Shown here: in pieces, positions 55,990-64,000 of the stretch
Layout of the letters: every line of letters starts with the position of its first letter
Position numbering within the stretch: position 1 is the first letter of the stretch
From: Micromonospora sp. NBC_01740
GTDB lineage: Bacteria; Actinomycetota; Actinomycetes; Mycobacteriales; Micromonosporaceae
Direction: 5' to 3'
Length of the DNA stretch: 64,000 nucleotides
Assembly (NCBI RefSeq): GCF_035920365.1
Contig: NZ_CP109150.1
Location: 62,001 to 126,000, forward strand
Translations under genes and position numbers: made by a program
The notes under the pieces: generated by a model
Told to the model about the DNA's origin: nothing
Databases searched by the model: none
What the model saw: only the letters and a program-made list of their open reading frames with translations

Positions 55990-56505
55990 TCAAGGGTTGG
56001 GGCCGAGACTGCGAACCTTGTCCTCAATCCACTCGCGAGCAACCGGGTGCAGGAGATTCCATAGGATCTGCCGATCGTTAGGCCTAAGGTACTCACCGTT
56101 GCGAAAGCGGCGCACCTCCCCGAACGGTGCGCGGCCGGACCACCGCTTGTCGACGTGCACCCGGGCGCCGTCGATCCACCATTCGCGGGGTAACCGCCAC
56201 AACAACCCGTCGCAGTAGTGGGCAGTGCCGCCGGGCTCCTTCTGTTGGTAGGGCAGATCGCTGAAGACGATCAGCCCAGCGACATGACCGTAAGAACCAT
56301 CGGCACGGTAGATCCATCCCACCGTACCCGGTCCTATCCGACTGAGGTGGCAGGCGACGCTCCAGCTCCCAGGGTTGTAATCCCACGTAAGCAGGTCGTA
56401 CTCCCGATGCGACACCCTTGACCAAGCAGACTGCGGTGTGGGACGAGGGTTGTTCCCCAGCAGTACATCGTTCAACTGTCCGCCGCTCAACGCTACTCCT
56501 TCCAT
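55990..56505 (-). CDS. Unknown protein downstream of mcrC, possibly PUA/EVE-like
   Basis: A 171-residue protein with many Trp and Arg: LTWDYNPGSWSVACHLSRIG, VGWIYRADGSYGHVAGLIVF, SDLPYQ and WIDGARVHVDKRW. The order of strands (a W-rich start, then a G-x-I/V loop and a late R-V-H-V strand) recalls EVE/PUA-like base readers, some of which accompany McrBC systems; this is a weak visual match only. ATG at 56505 has GGAGG; a TTG at 56490 with AAGGAG is an alternative. It follows mcrC by about 60 bp on the same strand and may be its third subunit. Confidence 0.6.
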   Translation of the reverse strand: MEGVALSGGQLNDVLLGNNPRPTPQSAWSRVSHREYDLLTWDYNPGSWSVACHLSRIGPGTVGWIYRADGSYGHVAGLIVFSDLPYQQKEPGGTAHYCDGLLWRLPREWWIDGARVHVDKRWSGRAPFGEVRRFRNGEYLRPNDRQILWNLLHPVAREWIEDKVRSLGPNP

Positions 56506-56562
56506 CCGGCCTCCAGTCCGTAGGACGATGACGGCGAAGGCATCCCCACGAACACCGTAACC

Positions 56563-57732
56563 TCAACTCCCTGCTGTTTCGACCGCGTCGTTTACAGGCG
56601 CAAGGGGTGTGTAGCTAGGCGCTACGCCGAGCACATGAACGGCCTTGCTACCGACATTAACGGTCAGTTTGGGGGTCGCAACGGGGTAGACAAGTGTGCT
56701 GTGTTGGAGGCCCAGTCGCTCGCAGTAGGTGACCATCTGGTAGATGTCGCTGCGATCGGGAGTTGGGCCGGGCCACTTGTACTTGGCGTCATATAGGGCG
56801 ACAAGCACTTCACCGGACCAGACGGTGGCGTCGGCTTCGGCAGTCTGGCCATCATTCGTCAGTTGGAACCGGTGAGGGGCGACGATTCGATGCTCGGGCC
56901 ACTGCTCGGCAAGCCATCGACTAACGTACAACTCCCACACCTTTGGCATGAAGAACAGTAGTGAGCCGCCGGCGAGGCCGGTCGAACGTGGCGCCAGAGA
57001 TTGAGACCGCAGGATGGCCTCGGCGAGTGCAAGTGCCTGCTGGTAGCGGCGCGTGAGGTTGGTGAGCGTAATGCGCCCGATATCCCCGGCGCGTACCGGT
57101 GCGCGGGTCACACGGACGAACGCGGGCACCAATCGGGCAAGGCGAGTACTGACCTCTCGGGCCAGGGGAACCCGAGTGAGTGTGTCTAGTGCGACCGCGA
57201 CGGCCTGGTTGACGGGGACGTTAGCGGTCAGGTGTCGGCCCACGGTGACGAGCCGGTCTGGCCGGGCGGCGAGACGCCCAAGGTGGTACGCGGTATCGAG
57301 GCGTCCTGGGTAGGGAGGCCGGTGGTGTCGGATCCGCTCGTAGCCCTTCGCAAGGCCATGCCCGACGAGGGATTCGAGTTCGCGGGCGAAGGCCAGGGCG
57401 ATGGCCTCGGTCAGGAAGGTCTCAGCGTGGGCGTCGACGGGCAGTTTGTCTGCTCGGATCGGATGCCGGGCTGATCGGCGGATGAGTTCTATCACGTCCT
57501 CGAATGGAAACCGGCTGCGGAAGTCGATCCAGCGGCCAGAGGGCAATCCAAGACGTCCGACGTATGGTCCTGGTGTGACTTCATAAACGCCGGCCGTGTG
57601 GGTAGGCGTAATCGCGTGAAGCACACGGGCATCGGACCGGTCGCCTGTAGCGGAGCGGACCAGGCTGAGAAGGTAGTCGAGGTCGCCCTGTTCGAGAGTT
57701 AGCTTGGTTGGGCGATACTCGATAACCTCCAC
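56563..57732 (-). CDS. mcrC: McrC-family nuclease subunit
   Basis: A 389-residue protein of the 5-methylcytosine restriction component family. The N-terminal part is the McrC-specific domain (GRLGLPSGRWIDFRSRFPFE); the C-terminal part has a PD-(D/E)xK nuclease core, with Glu-Ala-Asp near 298 and DAKYKW near 314. McrC is recruited by the McrB motor and cuts modified DNA. It is four bases downstream of mcrB, so translation is coupled. Confidence 0.9.
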   Translation of the reverse strand: MEVIEYRPTKLTLEQGDLDYLLSLVRSATGDRSDARVLHAITPTHTAGVYEVTPGPYVGRLGLPSGRWIDFRSRFPFEDVIELIRRSARHPIRADKLPVDAHAETFLTEAIALAFARELESLVGHGLAKGYERIRHHRPPYPGRLDTAYHLGRLAARPDRLVTVGRHLTANVPVNQAVAVALDTLTRVPLAREVSTRLARLVPAFVRVTRAPVRAGDIGRITLTNLTRRYQQALALAEAILRSQSLAPRSTGLAGGSLLFFMPKVWELYVSRWLAEQWPEHRIVAPHRFQLTNDGQTAEADATVWSGEVLVALYDAKYKWPGPTPDRSDIYQMVTYCERLGLQHSTLVYPVATPKLTVNVGSKAVHVLGVAPSYTPLAPVNDAVETAGS

Positions 57733-57735
57733 AGG

Positions 57736-59943
57736 TCACGCCTCCTCGGACAGGAGTTTCGTTACCTGCCCGTCGAGCTTGTCGAGGTATGAGCGGTGCT
57801 CAAACCAGTACTCAGCCAGGTAGGGAAGTAGCTCGTAGCGCCACACGCGATACAAGCCCTGTGCAGTCCCGTCCTCGCCCATCCAGTAGGAGTGGCCTGG
57901 CGAGAAATCGACGTTGTCCACTCCTTCCTGAACGACGTCGAAGAACTTCAGCACCAGGTCTGCATGCTCGCCCCTGTCTGCGACTACGAGGTGGCTTTCC
58001 AATACGCGCTTGCTGGGGCGCATCTCGAAGGCGTGGAAGCGTCGACGGAGGGCGAAGTCGACGAGCGCCAGGCTTCTGTCGGCGGTGTTCATCGTTGCTA
58101 GCACGACGACGTTGTCCGGGACAGAGAACTTCTCCTGCGAGTAGGGCAGCACCAACCGCCTGCCGCGGTACTCGAGGAGGAGCATCAGTTCGCCTAGGAC
58201 GGCACCGAGCTCGGCCCGGTTGATCTCGTCGATAATGAAGACGTAGGTGCCGTCCTTGTCACGAGCTCGATCACAGAAGAGCTTGAACACGCCGGGCCGA
58301 ACCCCATAGCTCACCCCTCCACCGTCGGTCTTAGGCTCAGGTCGTAGCCCTTCAAGGAAGTCTTCGTACGAGAAGGAGGGGTGGAACTGGACAGTCTCCA
58401 CCTCACCGGCGGCTCCTGCGAGGTGGCGTGCGAGCTGTTCGGCGACGAACGTCTTGCCGGTGCCGGGCGGACCGTAAAAGAGTGCCTGCCGCTTCTTCCC
58501 TCGAAGCATGGCGACCCACTCCTCAAGCTGTTCTTGGGGTAGGTACGTTGCGGCTGCAACGTCAGCAAGGGGATACTCGTGTCGATCTGCCTGTACCGCG
58601 TCCTCAGGCTCAACCACCGTATCGGCAACCAGCGATGCGATCTCTGCAGCGGGACTCGTCGATTCCTCGTCCGCAGCCCGTGCTGCCTCCGCCAAGATGG
58701 CGTCGATCTCTTGGGGCTGCAGGTTGAACTCCTTGGCGAAGTTCAGCGCCGCCTCGCAGTAGCGGAGATACCGTTCGGACCCGCCACCCCTGTTCTTTGG
58801 CTCACTCAAGCGTTGAAGTGCGACGAGCCCTCGATGGGTGATCTGTAGCCACATGGCGTATCGGGCTGGATCTCGGAGATACATCAGCATCGTTGGGTAC
58901 GAACGGCCGGCACCCGGGAGGGTTTGGGTATCCCGAAGAATCTCGTCGACGTACTGGAGTGCCTCGACTTCCGACCGTCGCCATATGCGATCGGTCCAGT
59001 CGTTGAACTTGTCGAGGGGATCGATGAGTCGCTGCATGGCGGCGCCAACAAACGCGGGGCTGAAACGGTTGTGGCGGAGGACCCCGCCCCACTCGCCTGT
59101 GTTGAACAGCTCACCCAACGCCAGCGCTTGCTCGGCGCTCATTTTGCCGCTGAGCTCGTTCAAGAGCTCACGAGCCTGCTGCTCAGCTGCCTGGCGCGAG
59201 CTGACCAGGGTCGGGCCGTAGACCTGCCGGACCCATGCGATGAAGGCCGGCACGTCACTGAGCGGAGGTCGTGGAACGGTCGAGTTCACCTTTGCACCCT
59301 GCACCGGCCACATCGGCTCCCCCGACGCCTCGTACAAGACCTTCAGAAGCTCGACCATCCGCTTCAGGTCTGCGCCCAGCCTCGCCCCGCTTGAGAGGCT
59401 GTCTCGGTCGTAACATATCGCGAAGACATTTCCCCGCTCATACCCGCGACCCAGGCCCTCATCCGCAAGATCGATCTTCGGAAGCAGCCCCGACAGGTCG
59501 TACCGGCCGCCCGCGAGCGCTGTACGCGCCCAGTGAACACGGTCGTAAAGCTGCTCGGGAGGCCGCATCGTGAACTGGCCCGGCACCGTCGTGCCCTGGT
59601 TGAGCGAGAGGTAGACCGCAGAACCATCAAACGCGAACAGGAAGACGACGTACCAGCCATCAGTGGCTCTCGGCGAGCGCGACTTTGAATACACCCGTAT
59701 CCAGGGCACCCGAGTCTTCAACCCCGTGCCGTCTCGCCCCTCAACCTCTAGGTCGAAGGGAGGTTGCTTGAAAAGAGCTTCGAGCTGCACTCGAACCAGT
59801 GCCGCCCCCTCCTGCCGCACAAGCACACCCCGGCGCTGCATCTCCGGAGTGTTCGCACTCGACCAGCCCGACTGAAGTAGCAAGATCTCTTCAAGCAGAC
59901 CACTGAGCTGGCGCTGATCCTGGTTGCTATCGGCCGTAGTCAC
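57736..59943 (-). CDS. mcrB: McrB-type AAA+ NTPase
   Basis: A 735-residue protein. Residues 1-190 match the MrcB N-terminal domain (DUF3578 type: PWIRVYSKSRSPRATDGWYV, VYLSLNQGTT), a sensor for modified DNA. The C-terminal AAA+ motor has Walker A FYGPPGTGKTFVAEQLA (about 489), Walker B FIIDEINRAELG and the McrB-specific MNTADRSLA (about 620). A helical middle region of 250 residues links them. With McrC it should form a GTP- or ATP-dependent restriction complex. ATG at 59943. Confidence 0.92.
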   Translation of the reverse strand: MTTADSNQDQRQLSGLLEEILLLQSGWSSANTPEMQRRGVLVRQEGAALVRVQLEALFKQPPFDLEVEGRDGTGLKTRVPWIRVYSKSRSPRATDGWYVVFLFAFDGSAVYLSLNQGTTVPGQFTMRPPEQLYDRVHWARTALAGGRYDLSGLLPKIDLADEGLGRGYERGNVFAICYDRDSLSSGARLGADLKRMVELLKVLYEASGEPMWPVQGAKVNSTVPRPPLSDVPAFIAWVRQVYGPTLVSSRQAAEQQARELLNELSGKMSAEQALALGELFNTGEWGGVLRHNRFSPAFVGAAMQRLIDPLDKFNDWTDRIWRRSEVEALQYVDEILRDTQTLPGAGRSYPTMLMYLRDPARYAMWLQITHRGLVALQRLSEPKNRGGGSERYLRYCEAALNFAKEFNLQPQEIDAILAEAARAADEESTSPAAEIASLVADTVVEPEDAVQADRHEYPLADVAAATYLPQEQLEEWVAMLRGKKRQALFYGPPGTGKTFVAEQLARHLAGAAGEVETVQFHPSFSYEDFLEGLRPEPKTDGGGVSYGVRPGVFKLFCDRARDKDGTYVFIIDEINRAELGAVLGELMLLLEYRGRRLVLPYSQEKFSVPDNVVVLATMNTADRSLALVDFALRRRFHAFEMRPSKRVLESHLVVADRGEHADLVLKFFDVVQEGVDNVDFSPGHSYWMGEDGTAQGLYRVWRYELLPYLAEYWFEHRSYLDKLDGQVTKLLSEEA

Positions 59944-60377
59944 TGAAAGTCCCCACCATCTCGCGACGGACCCGCCGCGCGTCGCTCCGGAAGTAGATGG
60001 ACATCAGCCGCAAGGAACGGCCCATATCCGCATCTACCTGACACGCAAGGTAGGTGCTCATCGCACCGCTCCACCTGTCTGTACGCAAGGCTTGGTCAAG
60101 CTATCGCGCGACCGCCTCGCGTCGCTACAAGCCCTGCTTGGGTGGATTGCCTGCTCGGTAGCAGGCTGACCGAACCACTCCGCCGGCGCCGGACCCACTC
60201 GGAACAACGCAGCACACAGAGTCACGGCGCCAGGGCCTTCCCGAACCCGCTGAACAAACAGAGCCGTGGAGCTATTCGTGGTGCGAAGTGCAGCCAGTCA
60301 CGGAAAGCAGAGAGGCCATAGAGCGGGTTTCCGCAGCTAGTGAAGGCTCCGAAGCCAGAGATCGGTACGTGAATACC
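59944..60377. promoter_or_regulatory. Region upstream of mcrB up to attR
   Basis: This 434-bp stretch must hold the mcrB promoter. It includes CGTGGAGCTATTCGTGG at 60265-60281, a repeat of the sequence beside attL. No gene is seen. Confidence 0.5.
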
Positions 60378-60439
60378 ACTTCTAATCCCAAGGCCGCAGG
60401 TTCGAATCCTGCCGGGCGCACAGGTACTTCTCTCGGCCG
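60378..60439 (+). other. attR: 62-bp direct repeat
   Basis: Identical to 51723-51784. Here only the tRNA 3' half is present, preceded by element sequence, so no functional tRNA is formed. Confidence 0.95.
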
Positions 60440-60530
60440 GACGGCTCCCGTGGAGCTATCCGTGGTGTGAGCGAGCCCGGTTTGCCGCGAAAGCGGCACT
60501 ACCTGACCGGGTCACCGACATGGCCAAGGA
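60440..60530 (+). pseudogene. Remnant of a second element's left end, with integrase N-terminal code
   Basis: Just past attR, the sequence continues like the inside of the element after attL: GGCTCCCGTGGAGCTAT is shared and AAGCGGCACTACCTGACCG (60490-60508) matches the integrase codons for KRHYLT with one change. So a second, related element once lay here and has been lost except for about 80 bp. Confidence 0.65.
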
Positions 60531-60691
60531 CCCTGCGGTCGCGGTGCCATCACCCGCTCGGGCCGTCTCCTTGGATCCTTGGCTCGCTGGTTCCTCCGGC
60601 GGCGGCGATCGGCGGGTCTGGCACGCGCCTCCGTCCGGTCACCTGTCGAGCAACGGCGGAGTGGCCCCGGCGCTTGATCCACAGGTCCCAT

Positions 60692-60707
60692 ATAGGTGTT
60701 CGCCTAT
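60692..60707. promoter_or_regulatory. Palindrome upstream of the propeller-like gene
   Basis: ATAGG-TGTTCG-CCTAT is an inverted repeat 16 bp before the GTG of the next gene, overlapping where promoter or operator elements would lie. Confidence 0.35.
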
Positions 60708-60723
60708 CGGAAGGGGCACGACA

Positions 60724-61644
60724 GTGCACAGACGAACGCTCTTGGCCGCAGCCGTCGCCGCGCCCATCGGGGCCGCCATCGCCGCGGCTCCGGCCTCGGC
60801 CCACCACGGGCACGGCCGGTATCCCTCAGTGATCAACCTGCCGAACGGGTTCTGCCCGGAGGGGATCGCCCGGGGAACCGGCACGAAGATCTACGTCAGC
60901 TCCATGGCCGACGGATGCATCTGGTGTGCCGACCTGCGCACCGGCAAGGGGAAGCTCCTCGTGCCGCCCGTGTCCGGCACCCAGGCAACGGGTCTGGACG
61001 TCGAACGGGGCCGGATCTGGGCGGCCTGCGGCAACATGGGCGGCGCGGCCGTCTACCGTGAGTCGACCGGCGAATGCCTGGCGACGTACGACTTCGGTGG
61101 CGGGTTCATCGACGGCGTGACCGCAACGAGCAAGGCCGTTTTCTTCACCGACTCGGAGAAGGCCAGGATCTACTGCGTCGAGTTCGGCCGCCGTGGCTCG
61201 CTGCCCAAACAGTCGGGAGTACGCACGCTGCCGTTGCCGGGTGGGCTCGGTGACCCCACCGCCTGTAACACCGGCATCGTCGCCGCCTGGGCGGGCAAGC
61301 TCATCGTCGTGCAGGCCAGGACCGGCCGGCTCTACTGCTTCGATCCCCGCGCGGGCATGGCCGCCCAGATCAGCACGGGCGGCGTATCGGTGTCCAATGC
61401 CGATGGTCTCCTGCTCAAGGGGCGCACGCTGTATGTGGTGCGCAACCGGAACAATGTGATCGCCAAGTTCCGCCTCAACGAGCGGCTGACGCGGGCCATG
61501 CCGGTCGACGTGATCCGTGACCGCGACCTCGATGAGCCGTCGGCTGTGGTTTCCTTCGGCTCGAGCCTGTACGCGGTCAACGCGCGGTTGTCCGTCCCGG
61601 CGACCCCCGGCACCACCTACTGCGTCGTGCGGGTGCGCGACTGA
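60724..61644 (+). CDS. Secreted SMP-30/gluconolactonase-like beta-propeller protein
   Basis: A 306-residue protein with a signal peptide (VHRRTLLAAAVAAPIGAAIA, cleavage near ASAHH) and six repeated blade strands (KIYVSSMADGCIWCADLRTG, GLDVERGRIWAACGN, VFFTDSEKARIYCVEFG). This matches secreted propeller proteins of actinomycetes related to SMP-30; the ligand or activity is unknown and the calcium-binding residues cannot be confirmed. The GTG at 60724 has AAGGGG seven bases upstream. Confidence 0.8.
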   Translation: MHRRTLLAAAVAAPIGAAIAAAPASAHHGHGRYPSVINLPNGFCPEGIARGTGTKIYVSSMADGCIWCADLRTGKGKLLVPPVSGTQATGLDVERGRIWAACGNMGGAAVYRESTGECLATYDFGGGFIDGVTATSKAVFFTDSEKARIYCVEFGRRGSLPKQSGVRTLPLPGGLGDPTACNTGIVAAWAGKLIVVQARTGRLYCFDPRAGMAAQISTGGVSVSNADGLLLKGRTLYVVRNRNNVIAKFRLNERLTRAMPVDVIRDRDLDEPSAVVSFGSSLYAVNARLSVPATPGTTYCVVRVRD

Positions 61645-61660
61645 TCACTCATCTTGCACC

Positions 61661-61688
61661 ATCCGGCCGGGGATATCCCCGGCCGGAT
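61661..61688 (+). terminator. Hairpin terminator after the propeller gene
   Basis: A perfect 28-base palindrome centred on GGATATCC with a GC-rich stem, 17 bp after the stop, followed by AAAAGG. It is followed by the promoter region of the surface protein gene. Confidence 0.85.
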
Positions 61689-61813
61689 AAAAGGTGAGCC
61701 TCCCGGGTTGGCGTGGCAGTACCCCTAGCGGGGGATTCTTTCTGGTCCGACGTGACGGATGTCTCTACCCCTCGTTGCCACCGTTGTCAACGATCAACGC
61801 ACGGGGGATTTAC

Positions 61814-63505
61814 ATGAGCAGAACCTCTATCACGAACGGACCCGCCCGCCTCTGCGCCCGGCTGGCCGCCTTCGCGATGCTGGCCGGTGCCCTGCTGCTG
61901 GGCGGCTCGCCGGCCCTGGCGGCGGAGACCATCAACATCAATCCAGGCAACGTGCCGACGACGGCGGCCCAGGCCACTCAGAACTGCGACCCCAACCTGG
62001 GCGGCGGGCCCTTCGCCAACGAGGACGTCTGGGTGTTCAACCTGCCGGGCAACCAGCAGACCAGCGGCGATTTCCTGTCGATCACGGCGACGTTCAGCAC
62101 GCCTGGCGGCGCCGTCACCCGGACGATCCCGACAGACCCCAACAGCGCCATCGTCAACAACTTGGGCACCAGCAAGGCCTGGATCAGGCTCCCGGCTGGT
62201 TGGACGTTGACCGGCGCCTCGGCGGTCATTTCCGGCACCGCCGACTTCTTCGTGCTCACCCACACGTGCGCCGCTTCGAGCCCCGAGGTGAACCCGAGGC
62301 TGACCCTGACCAAGACCGGCACACCGGCCAGCGGTCTCCAGGCCGGCGACGAGGTCACCTACACGTACACGGTGACGAACCAGAGCACCGGCACGGTCAA
62401 CCCGATCACCGGCATCACCGTCAACGACAACACGGTCACCGGCATCACCTGCCAGGCCACCTCGCTGGCGCCGGGGGCGAGCACCACCTGCACCGGCACG
62501 TACACCATCACAGCGACCGACGTGACCAACGGCAAGGTCGTGAACACCGCCCAGGCGATCGGATCCTTCGGCCAGCAGCAGGTGCCGTCCAACAATGCCT
62601 CGTTCACCGTCACGACCGTGAACGTGAAGCTGGGGCTGACCAAGACCGGCACACCGACCAGCGGTCTCCAGGCCGGTGACAAGGTCACCTACACGTACAC
62701 GGTGACGAACCAGAGCACCGGCACGGTCAACCCGATCACCGGCATCACCGTCAACGACAACACGGTCACCGGCATCACCTGCCAGGCCACCTCGCTCGCG
62801 CCGGGGGCCAGCACCACCTGCACCGGCACGTACACCGTCACCAAGGCCGACGTGGCCAACGGCAAGATCGTCAACATCGCCCAGGCGAACGGCTCGTTCA
62901 GCGAGCGGCCGGTGACGTCCAACGAGGCCACCTTCACCGTGACCACCCAGGAGGCGCAGGCCAGCCTGTCGATCGACAAGAAGGCCCGGGTCGAGTCGGA
63001 CTGCCGCGACAAGTGCGAGAAGGACGGCTTCGCGGCCAAGGGCGACAAGATCTTCTACACCTACCGGGTGGCCAACACCGGCACCGTCACCATCACCAAC
63101 GTCGCGGTCATCGACCCGACCGCCGGACCGGTGGTCTGCAACAACACCACCCTGGCACCGGGCACGAGCACCGACTGCCACGCCGTCAACCCGCACGTGG
63201 TGACCGCGGCTGACGTCAAGAAGGGCAAGGTGGTCAACACCGCCCGGGCGACCGGCAAGTTCGGCAGCCAGACCGTGACCTCCGACCCGGTCACCGTCAC
63301 CGTCTGCATCCGGCACGGCAAGTACGACCCCCGCAAGCACGACAAGGACAAGGGCGGCTGGGACAAGGACAAGGACGGCAAGCCCCACCTGCCGGTCACC
63401 GGCGTCAGCTCCACCCAGGCCCTCTCGCTGGGCGGCGGCCTGCTGGCCGCGGGCGCTCTCATGGTCGGCGCCAGCCGGCTGCGCCGCAGGGAGACTCAGG
63501 CCTGA
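61814..63505 (+). CDS. LPVTG-anchored surface protein with DUF11-like repeats
   Basis: A 563-residue protein: signal peptide (ending PALAAET, residues 1-38), an N-terminal domain of about 120 residues, then three DUF11/isopeptide-like beta domains (each about 110 residues, with paired Cys such as CQATSLAPGASTTCTGTY), a charged Lys/Asp-rich segment, and a sorting signal LPVTGVSS, membrane helix and RLRRRE tail. Sortase anchors it to peptidoglycan. The first two repeats are nearly identical even in DNA. The ATG at 61814 has GGGGG upstream. The nearest sortase gene in the window is 50 kb away. Confidence 0.9.
   Translation: MSRTSITNGPARLCARLAAFAMLAGALLLGGSPALAAETININPGNVPTTAAQATQNCDPNLGGGPFANEDVWVFNLPGNQQTSGDFLSITATFSTPGGAVTRTIPTDPNSAIVNNLGTSKAWIRLPAGWTLTGASAVISGTADFFVLTHTCAASSPEVNPRLTLTKTGTPASGLQAGDEVTYTYTVTNQSTGTVNPITGITVNDNTVTGITCQATSLAPGASTTCTGTYTITATDVTNGKVVNTAQAIGSFGQQQVPSNNASFTVTTVNVKLGLTKTGTPTSGLQAGDKVTYTYTVTNQSTGTVNPITGITVNDNTVTGITCQATSLAPGASTTCTGTYTVTKADVANGKIVNIAQANGSFSERPVTSNEATFTVTTQEAQASLSIDKKARVESDCRDKCEKDGFAAKGDKIFYTYRVANTGTVTITNVAVIDPTAGPVVCNNTTLAPGTSTDCHAVNPHVVTAADVKKGKVVNTARATGKFGSQTVTSDPVTVTVCIRHGKYDPRKHDKDKGGWDKDKDGKPHLPVTGVSSTQALSLGGGLLAAGALMVGASRLRRRETQA
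62311..62950 (+). repeat. Two near-identical 330-bp tandem repeats in the surface protein gene
   Basis: Copy one starts at 62311 and copy two at 62641 (both CAAGACCGGCACACCG). For roughly the first 200 bp they differ at only a few positions and diverge afterwards. This is a recent in-frame duplication or gene conversion of one domain. Confidence 0.9.
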
Positions 63506-63587
63506 CCCGTACGGCGGCACTCCAGGCAGCGCGTTCGGCCTGGTGAGCCACCGTCGGCGGACAGGGTGACCGGACGCGTCACCTGCA

Positions 63588-63627
63588 GGCCGGCACGGAC
63601 ACTGAACTCACAGTGCCCGTGCCGGCC
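63588..63627 (+). terminator. Hairpin terminator after the surface protein gene
   Basis: Bases 63588-63604 pair with 63611-63627 (stem GGCCGGCACGG...CACTG, one mismatch) around a six-base loop, 83 bp past the stop. Confidence 0.8.
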
Positions 63628-63726
63628 GTGTCCGTTGCCGAGGCCCGCCGGGAGCCCGGCTGCCGTCCCGCACTTCGGCCGTCGATCATGCGCCGCAGCC
63701 CGTGGCCACGGCGCACCGCGGGACGG

Positions 63727-64000
63727 TCAGCGGAGCCGGACGTCGAGGGTCGGGAAGTCGTACCAGGTCAGCTCGAAGGACGACCCGGTCTCCGGCACCA
63801 CCGGGAACACGGCCCAGCTCTCCACCCGCTCCCCCGGCGCGATGCTGAAGGACTCGTCGGGCCGCGTGGTGGTGCACCAGGTGGACTCGGGACGCACCGT
63901 CCGGCCGTCCGGCAGAACGATCTCGGAGGAGGTCCGGTCGACCTCGACGGTCGGGCAGCTCACCGGCCACGGCACCGGCGAGCCGTTGCGGTACGTCAGG
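63727..64000 (-). CDS. Hypothetical protein, partial, N-terminus outside the window
   Basis: The last 90 residues of a protein that enters from the right edge. The visible part is beta-rich (RTVRPESTWCTTTRPDESFS, ESWAVFPVVPETGSSFELTW) and has three Cys or fewer, like an extracellular immunoglobulin-type domain. It has no recognised family. It ends at 63727 and converges with the surface protein gene. Confidence 0.65.
   Translation of the reverse strand, partial: LTYRNGSPVPWPVSCPTVEVDRTSSEIVLPDGRTVRPESTWCTTTRPDESFSIAPGERVESWAVFPVVPETGSSFELTWYDFPTLDVRLR

Larger units (their letters stand above)
51723..60439. mobile_element. 8.7-kb integrative element in tRNA-Arg carrying a TIR/McrBC defence island
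   Basis: The element is bounded by the 62-bp repeats. Next to attL lies an integrase; cargo includes a TIR protein, McrB-type and McrC-type genes and small unknowns. Base composition is visibly lower in GC than the flanks (for example 53.7-54.6 kb). No replication initiator, FtsK-like transfer protein or relaxase is seen, so it is not a complete AICE; it could be a satellite mobilised in trans or an immobile island. Confidence 0.9.

Noticed and set aside
51723..60439. Complete actinomycete integrative conjugative element (AICE)
   Set aside because: No replication initiator, FtsK/TraB-like transfer protein or excisionase is encoded; only integration and cargo genes are present.

Overview
The window is high-GC actinomycete chromosome. 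GTG starts, overlapping GTGA/ATGA gene junctions, the repeat families and the gene content all suggest Micromonosporaceae (Micromonospora or a close relative). This placement is by pattern recognition; no search was run.

Layout. (1) 1-10.9 kb: a minus-strand tryptophan catabolic operon. It starts with kynA, kynU and kmo and runs through a complete lower pathway (HAO, ACMSD, aminomuconate semialdehyde dehydrogenase, deaminase, decarboxylase, hydratase, aldolase, acetaldehyde dehydrogenase), so tryptophan is degraded to pyruvate and acetyl-CoA. A divergent Lrp/AsnC gene is the likely regulator. Arylformamidase is not seen. Between kynU and kmo lie four tandem 62-bp repeats that encode a chain of overlapping mini-ORFs. 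(2) 11-13 kb: a class F sortase with a probable substrate, and an HNH nuclease. (3) 13-15.6 kb: a scarred stretch with an N-terminally truncated LtrA gene, an integrase remnant and repeats. (4) 15.6-27.9 kb: core genes including an alpha/beta hydrolase, MscS channel, MFS transporter, truncated haemoglobin, thioesterase, EttA, OtsA and an OtsB-GH15 fusion. (5) 28-46 kb: cobalamin genes (cobA, cobT, cobC, cobB, cobQ, cobD) in three minus-strand groups, interleaved with a class A PBP, SURF1, an ATP-dependent DNA ligase, an M20 peptidase and others. An IS200/IS605-type element with an intact TnpB and a broken TnpA sits between cobC and cobT. (6) 46-51.7 kb: a beta-propeller lipoprotein, an SSB, a ribosome hibernation factor and a lipase-like hydrolase.

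(7) 51.7-60.4 kb: an 8.7-kb integrative element in the 3' end of tRNA-Arg(TCT), bounded by 62-bp direct repeats. Its tyrosine integrase carries a C-terminal GntR-type helix-turn-helix. The cargo is a defence island: a TIR-domain protein, a McrB-type AAA+ NTPase, a McrC-type nuclease, a small unknown protein beside them that may be PUA/EVE-like, and debris (an epimerase cut by an IS5-family fragment, and a tRNA-Tyr-like remnant). No transfer or replication genes are seen. A short integrase-like remnant lies just outside the right att site, suggesting repeated use of this tRNA.

(8) 60.5-64 kb: a secreted propeller-like protein, a surface protein with near-identical DUF11-like repeats and an LPVTG sorting signal, and a partial gene at the right edge.
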